DNA of 64,000 nucleotides from contig CADCXD010000007.1 in assembly GCA_902806575.1 (NCBI GenBank), positions 1,240,001 through 1,304,000 of the forward strand, read 5' to 3'. The notes under the pieces are model-generated. The model did not search any database. It worked only from the letters and a program-made list of their open reading frames with translations, and had not been told where the DNA came from. The translations under genes and the position numbers were made by a program. Each line of letters opens with the position of its first letter. The first letter of the stretch is position 1. Shown here one piece after another: positions 1 to 11,200 of this stretch. This DNA comes from Jackrogersella multiformis. Lineage: Eukaryota; Ascomycota; Sordariomycetes; Xylariales; Hypoxylaceae.

Positions 1-490
1 GTCTATTACGGGTAATCAACGCCGGCCTTGCCACAGCTACAGAATAAGAAGAAGACATAGTTACTGCTATGGTACACTTTAATGCGATTCCGGCTAGCGT
101 GGAGAACCATTCTTGGCTGCTAGAATAGCAAGGGGCAGTATGCGGAAGATCGAGTACTGTCCCGTGGACTCCCGAGGATAGTTCAAAGAATTATATATAT
201 ATCAATTATACCTACTAGGTTAATTAAGACGCCTTCTTGATAGACTATTAGACCTGATTACGTGCTCACTTCTAAACCTCTAAGGCGGGTTCTTTTTTTG
301 CACTATCTACGAGCCAAGGTTAACATGGTATATGGCACAATTGGATCACACAATATGCAACGCTAATGTCACCATACCAGTATTTAAGCACGCTTAAGCC
401 TGTCAGTCTACAATATTCTCATATTTAAGTATTGGTCTATGTCTCAAGACTCGCCGGGAAGCATGTGTACACTAATGGCATCCGTTCGCT
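1..490. other. Intergenic / upstream of first gene
   Basis: I see no coding region here. The stretch is AT-rich, with a TATATATAT run near 195, and is presumably the promoter side of the transporter that begins at 491. Confidence 0.5.
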
Positions 491-2177
491 ATGGGTGTTA
501 TAAAGGAGGTTCAACTTACAACCCAGCGCCGACGCGCCCCTCAGACGGTGACCGAGAAAAACGCAGATGTTACCCTGCGCTTGATTGAAGATCATGGAGA
601 AGAATTTGGGCCCCTGACTCCCGAAAAGGAAAAGTTGTTGCAGGGGAAACTGTACCGCCATATCATGATTCTAATATCTGCTATTAATATCATATTATTT
701 GTAAGTCTCTTGTCCCTGTGTTAGGCGACGATAGGCTCACCATATTGTTGGCGCTAGATCGACAAGTCTACGCTGGGATACGCTGCTATTCTAGGACTTT
801 TCGAGGAGACTGGAATCACGAAAGATGAATACAACAACCTGAACACCTTCTTCTACGTCGGTGCGTATTCATTCTCTCGGGTCGCTTTGCCGATGTCGTG
901 ACCTAATTCTCGCAGGGTATCTTGCCGCTCAATGGCCCGGGCACTATCTTCTGCAGAAGCTTCCGTTTGGTAGATTTGTAGCCTCGGTCATATTTCTTTG
1001 GGCCGTCGTCATTCTCCTTCACTGCGTGGCCACCAAGTATGCTGGGCTTGTTGTCCTACGTCTTGCCCTCGGCGCCGTTGAAGCAGTTATCGTCCCTGCC
1101 ATGGAGATCACCATCGGCATGTTCTTCAACCGCGAGGAACAAGCTTTTCTGCAGCCGGTCTTTTGGATCACTTGCCAGGGCGCCCCCATCGTAGCCGGGT
1201 TTATATCCTACGGCCTGCTATGGAGCAAGAGCGCTGTGCTGCCTTGGAAGTTGTTTATGATAGTAACGGGTGGCTTGACCCTGCTTCTTTCCATCTGGAC
1301 CTGGTTCTGTTATCCCAACAATCCTGCAGAGGCCCGATTCCTCACATTAGAAGAGAAAGTCCAAGTAATACAGCGGGTTCATGGATCTAGCCAGAGCTCC
1401 ATTGAACAGAAGCAGTTCAAGAAGGCCCAATTTATCGAGACTTTGAAGGATCCTGTCTCATGGCTATTCGCACTCCAAGCATTCACATTGATGTACTCGA
1501 ACAATCTTACATACGGCCAGCAGAATCTACTCACAACCTCCCTCGGCGTTTCTAGCCTCGGCTCTACATTGGTTGCAGTAGCAGGCGGAGGGTTCGGGGT
1601 GGTTGTTTGCGTCGTCGCCGCTATAGTGCTTAGATGGCATCCGAGGAACTTCGCGGTCCACGGCCTGGTCTGGTGCATTCCCGCCGTGGCGGGCGGAATT
1701 GGCATGGTGACGATCCCGTGGGATCGAAAACTAGCACTGTTGACATGTCTGCTGCTCGCGGGACATACGTACGGCGTCACGTACATCATCGCGCTCGGCT
1801 GGACAACATCGTCGGCCGCGGGCTACACCAAAAAGCTAACACGGAACGTCATGTTTATGGTTGGCTACAGTGTCGGCAACCTCGTCTCGCCGCAGATATG
1901 GGTCCCCGCCGCCGCGCCTCGGTACTACGGCGCTTGGATTTCCATGATTGTCGTCAGCTGGGTCGGCACGCCGGCCATCTTATTCGTCATCCGCTTCATC
2001 CTGGCGCGCAGGAATGCGGAGCGGGAAACGTGGATCGCAGAGCTTAGCGAGGAGGAAAGGGAATCCGGCCGTGTTGAGCAATGTGATGAGGATGGGCAGG
2101 TCGTTACGAAAACCGTGGACATTGCTATGCTGGATCTGACGGATATCGAGAACAAATTCTTCATATACCCCTTATAG
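491..2177 (+). CDS. MFS transporter, allantoate permease (Dal5-like, ACS) family
   Basis: Three exons: 491-700, 758-860 and 916-2177. The introns are 57 and 55 nt with GTAAGT and GTGCGT donors, and splicing gives 524 residues, normal for the family. Exon 2 supplies the conserved first loop (IDKSTLGYA) and ends in FFYVG, which joins exon 3 (YLAAQWPG) to rebuild the Dal5-family pattern around helices 1-2. About 12 hydrophobic segments follow. The charged C-terminal tail is cytosolic in this family. Members import anionic or organic nitrogen compounds (allantoate, ureidosuccinate, nicotinate-type acids, dipeptides) by proton symport at the plasma membrane. The substrate cannot be assigned from sequence. 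It converges with the sugar porter, with 336 bp between them. The family call is firm; the exact substrate is unknown. Confidence 0.88.
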
Positions 2178-2513
2178 TCTCTCTCTCTATTGCCTGGTTA
2201 CTGTTACTCGCTGCTACACTATATGGTAGCCATGGATAATTAGGCGGAAGCCCCTGTTGATGTCGTGATAGACTGACCGGAGGATCGGAGGAGAACCGGC
2301 TTTTAACACCGGAGTTAGCTTCGGTGCATCTTAAATAACTTCAGACCATATTAAAAACTACATTCTAGAGGTAGCAGGTAACTTTTATCCCTGCGAAATG
2401 TAACAATTTATCGAAGTTGAAGAAAGATTAAGTCTTGATTGCCTACCGGTACCCTATATAAGCTCAAAATTATAATGCGCCCCTTACTGTCTCGGCGGCA
2501 AAGCGGGCCGCGC
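2178..2513. other. Convergent intergenic spacer
   Basis: This 3'-3' spacer separates two convergent transporter genes. It is AT-rich and I see no gene in it. It presumably carries both polyadenylation regions. Confidence 0.5.
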
Positions 2514-4737
2514 TCAAACATTACTCGTCACAACCTTTTCCGTCACTTTTCCATCTGCTTGTACAATAACCTTATCGACCTTGAGTGATGCCTTGACAGG
2601 ATTGGGTTGGTTATAAACCCATTCAAGTTGCTCGAGAGTACGGCCTTGAGATTCAACACTGCACGATACAAATTAGCAAGATCGTGTGAGCCATGTTAAT
2701 AAGGGGGAAGACCAACCCAAACAAGTACCAGAGTAGCGCCTCAACCACGTCCCATCCGACAAACACCTATAACATGTTTAGTTAGACCTATCCTAGTGTC
2801 ATAGAGCCCTGTCGATAACCTACATATATGTACTTGTACCCGATGTTCCCGAGGGCGATAGGTCCGGCAAATTGATTGATGAAACCCATGGCGTTAACGA
2901 TGACACTCGAGAAGGCAAGACCCTTGGCTCGCGTGGTGGTCTCTAGGGCCTCAGTAGGAATGACACCTTGCAGGGGGGTGTAAGTGAAAGAGAAGATGAT
3001 ATTGAATAGGAAGTATGATGCCAAGGCGCCTTGAGCATAAGACTCTTGGATGTTATCTCCTTGAGCATCGAGGGCGGCGGAAAGACCCGAGTTGGTAGCT
3101 AAGGCTGCGGCGGAAGCTTTAGGAGAACGTATATTGTTAGCATGCGTAGTATTTATCTTTAATGAAAATAGGGGCTTCCAACCGAGTGTTCCAATCACCA
3201 ATACTTTTCGTCGAGGCATGGTGTCTGTAAGAGCGACGGCGGTCAAGGCGCCAATGGCAGAAAGCACAGAATTAAGCAGATTGTATGCTAATTGTTGTTC
3301 AACAGATGTGACGCCGATGATTTCGAAGATCGTTGTGTTGAAGTAGCCCAGCCCGTTACCGGAGAATTGACCAAAGACGGAAATCATCAAAACCTGAGCT
3401 ATTCGCCAGCGGCCGCTATGGCTAAAGAGAAAGGGGCGGTCTATCAATAAAAATTAGTCACGCCCATGCAAGTTTATCAAGCCGTGAGGGGGTTAGATAG
3501 AACCTACAATCCAAGGGCCGTTTGTCAATACCGTCTTGCCGAATACCCTCCTTCATTTCTTCGATCTCAAGCTGCACGAGTCTAGAGTTGGCATCTCCAT
3601 TCCCGTGGTACTTAGCTATGAAAGCAACAGCCTCTTCCGTGCGGCCGTTGGCTATGAGAAATCGAGGCGATTCAGGAATAAACCAGACACTCGATATGAC
3701 AACGACACAGGCGAATGCCTGCACGATCAACGGGATTCGCCAGGAGTAGTCGCTATCGATTTTATTGCAGCCGTAGACCACGGCAGCCGCAGGAATGGAA
3801 CCTCCAAACCAGCCGCAGTTGTAAAAGCCTGCATCCAGACTGTCAACATACCGTGTCATATTAATCATCAACCAAATAGGTGCCTACGTACCAGTAACCC
3901 GACCTCGCCAATGCGGAGGCGCGATCTCGACAGCATAGGCCGGGGCAGCAACAGTCACAATAGCAATGCCGAACCCGAGCACGAAGCGACCAACAACGAA
4001 CTGCGGGATTGCGTAGGCGGTTGATGCAATAACCATCCCGGCAATGATTATAACAGCACCGCTGAACATGCCAACCCTGCGGCCAAATTTGTCGGACAGG
4101 ACAGCACCAAAGGGACTACCGACCATCGCACCACTATAGCAAAATCCCCTATTAGTCTAAGGGGCGGAGAGGCGAAGTCGTTGATGACAAACTAACACGG
4201 TGTAAAGAGAAAACATAATAGCAACGATGGTGCCGGTTTTGCCGCTGTGAAAGGTGTTTTGGAAGTGATCCATGGCGACGATACCAGTAAGAAGTGATCC
4301 TGATTTATGAAGCTCATTAGCATATGCAAGCCTGGGTACCAGAGGAATTACTGTGGGATCTCACCATCATATCCATTAGCACAGGCGCAGCAGAACGCAA
4401 CGAGAACCGAGACTATTAACAATCAGTAACGCTGGGAGTAAGATATAGACCGGTTCGTCTGAGTGTTTACAATAAAGATGTATCGAATTCCTGCTCTTGT
4501 AGTCGATCTTGGTTTCATGGATAGCTGCGTAGAGCTCGGCCTTGCATCTAGTTAGATATTGCAACTAGCTTATGCGTAGACTGAAAAGGCATCGTGCTCA
4601 ATTCGATCGGAACCTACATTATGGACCTCCTTGGCCTTAGCGCCAGAAGAGCTTGCCGTCGCGCCGGTGCCCTCACTAACAGCGATATGCTCCTGAGACA
4701 CCAAAATGCCACCCACGTTGATTTCTTTTTCTTCCAT
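2514..4737 (-). CDS. MFS sugar porter (hexose/lactose permease-like)
   Basis: A multi-exon gene with about nine introns in my model and roughly 530-540 residues. Family hallmarks appear in order: NGYDGSLL at helix 1; SDKFGRRVGM in loop 2-3; RFVLGFGIA; PPHWRGRVTG; PESPRFLIANGR before the central loop; LDYRPLF-like LDYRPFLF after the loop; QFSGNGLGYF in helix 7; and a C-terminal VESQGRTLEQ, a variant of PETKGRTLEE. The C-terminus ends at the TGA at 2514-2516. One intron near 3100-3180 has an atypical GTTGGA donor and no in-frame stop; removing it restores GTLASAAALATNSGLSA, as in relatives. The junction between the first two exons needs an AAG acceptor and is the least certain. Members carry sugars with protons across the plasma membrane; the sugar is unknown. 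The start is the ATG at 4735-4737 (MEEKE). Confidence 0.85.
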
Positions 4738-6598
4738 GGTTTCGAGCTTCCCTATGACGGTGATCTTTCAACTATCGGGGGTGGGCAAGAAGAATCTGAC
4801 GCGCGCCCCAGTCGAATGATGCAGGACACGATGATAGTTTTATTACTCTTCATGAGGACCTCAATCTCCTGACCCCCAACCCCAACTTCCCCAACCAACA
4901 AGTCCCGAAAAGGATGGCGGGTGAAATACCTCCGCAAACCGAAATCGGCACACTGTGTTGCTAAAATAGGCCGCCATCTCCCGTCAGCGATCCTACTGCA
5001 ACAATAAGGCCGGGGTAGCACGCGGGCGAGATGAAGGTCTAGATGTATAGGCACTGTAAGAACTAGCTCGCATCCTTGGCCTTGGCAACAACCTCCTCGG
5101 CCATATACACGATCAGATAGAGATCTGTATCACTCGTATAGCGACGATCATGTGCTACTGGAAGGACTTATGAAGAGCCGGCATGGATAATAGTCTCGGC
5201 ACGTGCTTTGTAGCATCAGGGACTGAGACGCCTCGAGCCAAGATCTCAATCGGTAGTGGTGGATAAATCATAGGCTAGGATAACGTCGCAATTGGTAGAA
5301 ATTAGTGTATTTAGAGATTCAGCTCGCACCCCGGCACTTTCGACGAGATTATGCGCGAAGTCAGGACATGCGGTTCAACTCGACATGCTTGACATACCCA
5401 ACAGGCCGTTCCTGGGCCACTTCACACTATCATGGCGACATTTGGATTGGATTTGACCCGTATGGTCACGATGAGGCTCTCGAACATCTTCACACCCTCG
5501 AGTACCTAGCCTAACCTACTAGTAAATATATTCTCGGAATATCGGATCGTGCTCGTTCGATTTCGTGTGGGCCATTCGCTAAAGTCGACGAGTAGCTAGC
5601 AAATGCGAGGTAGCGAGCTGGAATAAGACGTGAGAGCAATAAGTTTCCAAGGTTCTCATATTGTCTTCACGCTTGAGATGACCTTCGTCCCGATTATTGA
5701 GTCCGTCTGTTCCATTATGTTCCCTTGAAGGCCCGAAGCGTTCGGTCCGAAGCTGTCAAAAATTTCTGACACTTTATTCTCGGAATGGAGCCCGATGCAT
5801 GCTGCAAGTCGCACGGAGAGTTCTGCAAGATCTATTATTATGGCCGCTAATGCTCTAAACGAGCTGTAGAAAAACCCCTTGGTGCATGAAGCAATTTATA
5901 GTAGCGTCAATAGATGGGCAGATGCGTCTTTTGGTATTACGAGCTCATCCTGTTAAGGCGGCACATGCCCGCGACGCGTCGAGATGAACAGAGCACGCCA
6001 CAGTGCAGTAACATCCTCAACTGTAGCAAGGCAACGTTCATGTGGCGATCTGATGTACGCATGTATAAAATCTTGGAAGAAAGTATTAATTTACTGTCAA
6101 ACTTGAAGGTGTGCGCAATTATTAGAATATTTGTTAGGGCACCTCACAGCACAGACGCGGTCTAATTATATGCCGTCCACCACGGAGGTGTACTCTTCGT
6201 ACCGAAGGTACTCCAAAATGGCAACATCAAGAGATCAAGATCGACTGTTACACTCGGCAGTCGCCGGGAGCCTTACCCGTCCATCCTCCTGCTGGTGAAG
6301 GATACGGCGCGGTACTTCAGACTATCGTGGGTATGTCTCATGACTACAATTCTATACACGATAATATGTTGATGTAAACAAGTAAAGGAACGAACTTATC
6401 CCTAAGACGAGCTAAAACTATTTAGTGTTATAACCAGCAGATGACTCTCTAGGTTTATTTAGATGACTACAAGGACATATAATGATATAAGCCGAAGCTC
6501 CTTTAGATCAGGCATCGCAACTCTAATAACATACGTAAAATTACGCAATACCTACTTTAAATGCACCCATACTACACCCATACAAGCAGTCTCCACCA
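4738..6598. other. Gene-poor interval with coding-like scraps
   Basis: No intact gene was found. On the minus strand, 5064-5160 reads through a short open frame ending MAEEVVAKAKDAS and a stop, and about 5160-5275 reads as a second open piece containing ARGVSVPDATK. On the plus strand, 5305-5514 holds a 69-residue frame with a YPTGRSWATSHYHGD stretch. These look like protein sequence but cannot be joined into one gene, so they may be relics. Confidence 0.35.
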
Positions 6599-8287
6599 TC
6601 AATGCACCAAAGCCTCTTCAAACAGCCTCCTCAGCTGATCCCTCTCGTGCTCGAGCTCCTTCGCCAGGCCGGGCGCCAGCATCAAGACTCTCGCCTGGGG
6701 TATAGTTCCCTCGACCAGAGCGTCGATGTGGCTGGAGTCGAAGCCCAGCTCCTTCAGGCCCTTCGGCTGGTCGCCCAGCTCGGCGAGGAACGCCGTGATG
6801 GCGTCGGCCAGGACCAGGCCCGCGTCCTCGCGCTTGATGTTCGTGATGTCCACGCCGAACGCCTCGGCGGCCGCGAGGTGGCGGTCGGGGTTCGACGGCC
6901 CGGTGAAGCGGAAGACCGCGGGCGCGGATACGGCGACGGAGACGCCGTGCGGGATGATGGGCGTCGTGACCTCGTAGCCCGCGTGCTTGTAGCCGGGGTT
7001 TTGGCCGGAGATGGGATACGACATTCCTAAGGTATTTCGTTAGTTTGGAGTCATGCACTCAAACTTCTACTCAAGAGCATATCTCATACCGTGACAGAGG
7101 TGAACCCCGGCATTTCCGAATCCGACTCCGGCGAGCGTGGCAGCGAGGAGCATCTCGCTCTGGGCCTCGTAGTCTTCGGGGTCCTTGACGGCTCTGGGGA
7201 GATACTTGACGGTAGAGCGGAGCGCGTTGAGAGAGAATATGTCACTGATGGGATTGGCTCCTTGATAAGCGGGCCGCAATATGGGATTCGACGGCCGAGG
7301 TACTCTCTCGTTGAACGGGATGGCTGTCCACGACTCGAGCGAGTGGCAAAGAACATCCAGTCCAGAACTCGCCTTCACTGCCGCGGGCATCGTCCTCGTG
7401 TTGAGCGGATCGCAGATACCGAGAGTTGGCTTCAAGTTGCGGTGTGCGATCCCGGTCTTAGCTCTCTTCTCCACGAGGTCGAAAATCGCTGTCCCGGTAG
7501 TCTCGCTGCCAGTACCGGCCGTGGTAGGAATGGCGATAAGGGGCTTTAGCTGCTTGTCAATCGGCCGTCCATTGCCCAGCGGCGCGTTGACGAAATCCAT
7601 AAAATCGGCGTCGGGGTACTCGGTGTAGAGGTTCATCAACTTGGCTGTGTCCATGACTGAGCCCCCGCCTACTGCGAGGAACGCATCCGGCCGATATGGC
7701 TTGGCAAAGGCGATAGCCTCCTTAATGCTAAGTTCTACTAAGCCAAGATCCTATCTATTTCCTACGTTTCGATAATCACTTACGAGCTATCCTTAGGTTC
7801 GACTCGAACCTTGTCGAATATAGTGTACTCGATATCTTCCCTCGATAGGGCTTCCTCAACCTGCTTTAGAGCAGTGAGTTTTCGAACGGTCGAATCGGTC
7901 ACGACACAGACACGCTTGGCGCCCATGTTCTTGAAGTCCATGCCAACTTCTTGAGTGACTCCGGGACCAAATCGGATGGAGGACGCGGCCATCTCGAAAG
8001 CATACTCCTTCTGCTGAGATAAGTCTATGGGGGAGGCAAAGCCGCGCCTCCCAATCCGCCGCTGGGTATGCTGGGCATACGCGTCAATATGCGGTCTTGC
8101 ATGATGATGGTGTCCCGGATTTGAATGGCATGGGCAGTTTGGCGGGTGAGCATACTGGACGGTTCGTAACAGACTGACTGCTCTTGAGGCAGCCTGGTAT
8201 TTATATTGATGTCAGTACCTAGGAGTCCAACTCAACAATGGAGTTTTAGAAACTCACACTCGGCACCACTCGGACTGCGGCAACCAT
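6599..8287 (-). CDS. Hydroxyacid-oxoacid transhydrogenase, mitochondrial (iron-type ADH family)
   Basis: Four exons: 8287-8258, 8193-7784, 7727-7090 and 7026-6599, giving 501 residues. The enzyme oxidises 4-hydroxybutyrate to succinate semialdehyde while reducing 2-oxoglutarate to D-2-hydroxyglutarate, a mitochondrial reaction known for ADHFE1 relatives. An Arg/His-rich N-terminus ending RRGFASP looks like a matrix-targeting peptide. It is followed by the family block KEYAFEMAASSIRFGPGV, the nucleotide-binding AVGGGSVMDTAK, IPTTAGTGSE, and the metal-site region with SGLDVLCHSLESW and HLCHGMSYPISG. The last motif is only rebuilt when the 63-nt intron at 7027-7089 is removed, which fixes that splice site. 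The last exon is much richer in G+C than the rest. The alternative, a generic iron-containing alcohol dehydrogenase, is less likely given the motif pattern. Confidence 0.9.
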
Positions 8288-9198
8288 CTTTTGAGAATTA
8301 CGTGTCTACTGAGGATTAGTGTTCCAAGTTCGAGTTATACACCACTCATATTAGGTACCTAATAGTTTAATTGATTGGCCGGGTAGGGTAAGTATGAGGG
8401 TATATATGGAGGGTTGAACTGTAGATATGTTCGATGTTCCTCGGATGAGATTACCGACTATATGACACCGATGGATCAGATACCTGGCATCGGTAACCCT
8501 AAGCTATCCCCAACATACTACCTAGGTAAAACAAAGGAAAGAAGAGACAATGTGGGGTAATTAGAAAGAGTCTTGTGAGGTATGTGGGGGAAGTCGACCT
8601 TCTGCCGGTTGTTGAGCCGGTAATAAATCATCTCCGCATAATGGGGAAAGCAAAGCTGGCGTCGATGTTCACGTATACGCTAGGCACCTACATCTAGGAG
8701 GTAGGTACGCATTTCCCATTTTCGACTTAAAATGTTAGTTCAATTAAGTTTAGTAAGGGTCTAAGACACCCATAATGAGATCTCAGGCCGATCTTAAGTT
8801 ACTATAGGAGGTACCTAGTGCTGGATTACCATTGCAATCCATGATAATAGGTTATCAGACCAGGCGAGAGCCCACCTATTAGTGAATTCAGGTTCGATTC
8901 CTGTCAGCGCTATTAGTATCTTGCTAGTAGCTCAATTATCAGTATCCTGCATGCGCTCAGAATCTATAATGCCACTCACCACCCAAATTGAGCGAAGCTC
9001 ATCCTTATAATGATCTTGATTCGTCAGTCGACCGGTATGAGTCAGAGAAGAAAACGACCAGGAATGAATTGTCAGCATCAAGACTGTATTCTTCAATATA
9101 AATGCAGCATCTCAGCAGGAGTCAGCATTAACAATGTAGGCAAACTAGAAGCCAGAATAAGACCTTTCACAAATTGAAACCCACCAGCAATACCTGCT
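8288..9198. other. Divergent intergenic region
   Basis: This is the shared upstream region of the transhydrogenase (minus) and the aminopeptidase (plus). It contains no protein gene, several GTACCTAG-type palindromic bits, and the tRNA-like element at 8817-8911. Confidence 0.5.
8817..8911 (+). ncRNA. tRNA-like element (possible tRNA relic or tRNA-derived RNA)
   Basis: The ends pair as a 7-bp acceptor-like stem (AGTGCTG at 8817-8823 with CAGCGCT at 8905-8911, one G-T wobble). A T-arm follows with CAGG/CCTG around the loop TTCGATT, which matches the Pol III B-box. Inside are a 4-bp D-like stem (8824-8827 with 8836-8839) and an 8-bp perfect stem (TAATAGGT at 8845-8852 with 8874-8881) enclosing 21 nt. 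It lacks a normal D-loop GG and a normal 7-nt anticodon loop with U33, and no T-run terminator follows closely. It is therefore not a standard tRNA gene; a pseudogene or a tRNA-derived element fits better. Confidence 0.45.
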
Positions 9199-10466
9199 AT
9201 GACATCGGCCTCAAGCACAACTACGGGGAATGAACCTCGACAGCGACTTAGGGATCTTTTGCCCAATGTGCACCTAGGGTATTGGAGACCAGGCCCCCTA
9301 AATTCCCTGACTGATGTTCCTGGCGTTCTGGTTCATACCCAGGAGATCTATTCCGACGATGGCAGCGTGAATACTGGTGTCACGTGCATCTTGCCTCGAG
9401 AAGACTGGTTTTATAAAGCCTGCTACTCGGGCATATTTAGTTTCAATGGCTCGGGTGAAATGACTGGCAGTCATTGGATTAACGAGACCGGCCTGCTACA
9501 CTCCCCCATTGTCATCACCAACTCATTTTCTGTGGGTGCCGCGTACCAAGGGGTCTATGAATACACCATCAAATCTCAAGCCGTGGCGAAGGGAAAAGTC
9601 GATTGGTTTTTGTTACCTGTCGTCGCGGAAACCTTTGACGGGTACTTAAACGACTTGACTCAATTTGTGGTCAAGCCCGAGCACATCGTCAAGGGTCTTG
9701 AAAGTGTGTCGAGTGACCGCGTGAGGGAAGGCAATGTCGGTGGTGGAACTGGAAGTAAGAAATCTCCGTACATCCTTTCCAGAACGCCAGGTATTCTGAA
9801 CTAACTATCATAGTGATCTGCCATTATTTCAAGGGCGGCACTGGTAGTAGTAGTAGAATTGTTGAGGGGCTTGATAGCAGAGGCGAGCCTAAGACTTACA
9901 CAGTCGGTGTTCTCGTACAGGCCAATTATGGCAGGCCACAGCACTTCCGAATTTCAGGTGTGCCGGTGGGGAGGATCCTAGCCCAGGAGGCTGACGAAGC
10001 TGCATTGAGTAATCCTGCAATAAAAATGACACGGGAAGCACTTGAAAAGGAGAAGAATAGGAAGGATGGAAGCATCATTGTTATCATCGCGACAGATGCA
10101 CCTCTACATCCTACCCAGCTCCAGAGGCTCGCCAAGAGAGCGACGGTAGGATTGTCCAAAGTTGGTGGTTATGGCCACAACCCATCGGGTGATGTGTTCC
10201 TCGCCTTCTCAACTGGCAACGAGATTCCGGTTCAATCGATATCGATGGAACGGAGGGCGGTTGACCCGTTCAAACCAACACCCATCGCAATTGACGTTAT
10301 TGATGATTCCTCTATCAATGGATTATTCGAGGCGGCTGCAGATGCGACCGAAGAGTCGATATATAATGCGCTGTGCATGGCGGAAACAATGGTAGGAAAC
10401 CAAGGGCACAAGATCGAGGCGCTTCCACTTGGAAAGGTGAAGGAGATCATGGAACGGTATATTTAA
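9199..10466 (+). CDS. P1-type aminopeptidase (DmpA/BapA-like, peptidase family S58)
   Basis: Two exons: 9199-9754 and 9814-10466. The 59-nt GTAAGA..TAG intron is fixed by phase, because A plus TG gives the Met of GGTGMICHYF. The product is 402 residues, close to bacterial DmpA (about 375). The family is an N-terminal nucleophile hydrolase that self-cleaves before a catalytic Ser and then removes N-terminal D-, L- or beta-amino acids. Here the cleavage region reads KGGTGSSSR near residues 200-208, matching the G-S(T)-SSR self-processing site. The N-terminal [12 protein letters not shown] and the later [22 protein letters not shown] blocks (short motifs of a longer conserved region) are typical. 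No signal peptide is visible, so it is probably cytosolic. The physiological substrate is unknown. Confidence 0.88.
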
Positions 10467-11200
10467 GATGTGAGGATCCCTGTTGAGAGCAATCTCGTAT
10501 GTAGCTAGGCATATATTATTATTTTAGCACCTAGGTAGGTAGGTTTGAAGTTCTTATATTAGTATTCTGAATTCTGTTCTTTGGACATTTTAACATTTTA
10601 ACATTTTTCAGAATTATTGAGGATGGGATAAATAGTGGGGAGAGAAGAGATAGATCCTAGGAACCTTCAGCTGCCCAGGTGGGCTGGGATAAACCGGCCG
10701 AATAACAAACTGTCATAATTGCTGTCATAATGTCAATAGACTGAGATCTCCTGTATACATAGGTACGTACCGGTATGCAAAGGGATTGAATCATTGATGT
10801 GGCTTGTGAATGTGGCGTGCTACAAGGTTTCAAGATTTCAAAGCTTATCTTAATAGGCTGGTACCGGTAGTAACCTTAAATGCCAAGAAGTAACAGCCCC
10901 GACGCATTGGCCTCAAACTCCCTGAGACACCAAAATTGTACATCATCAACCTTCCCTTATTTAGCATACTCGTTCATCCGGCCGTCACCACCTTTGCGCT
11001 CTTCACACTGGTTTTCGATCCCCTAATACATCCCAATTGACTAGGCAGTTAATAAGCTTGGTCCTATTTTTCTAGCCTCGTCGCTCATTCAGATACTGAA
11101 CGGAGACGAAGATGAGCCCTGAACCTCCGCAAATCGTTCTCGACCACCTCCATTCATGAATTTGTCCCATGAATTTGTCCTAGGATAGACTCTGTTAGCA
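10467..11200. other. Intergenic, upstream of SEC3
   Basis: No gene is visible. There is a CACCTAGGTAGGTAGGT run near 10529 and a doubled ACATTTTAAC near 10587. The region just before 11201 is the SEC3 leader. Confidence 0.5.
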
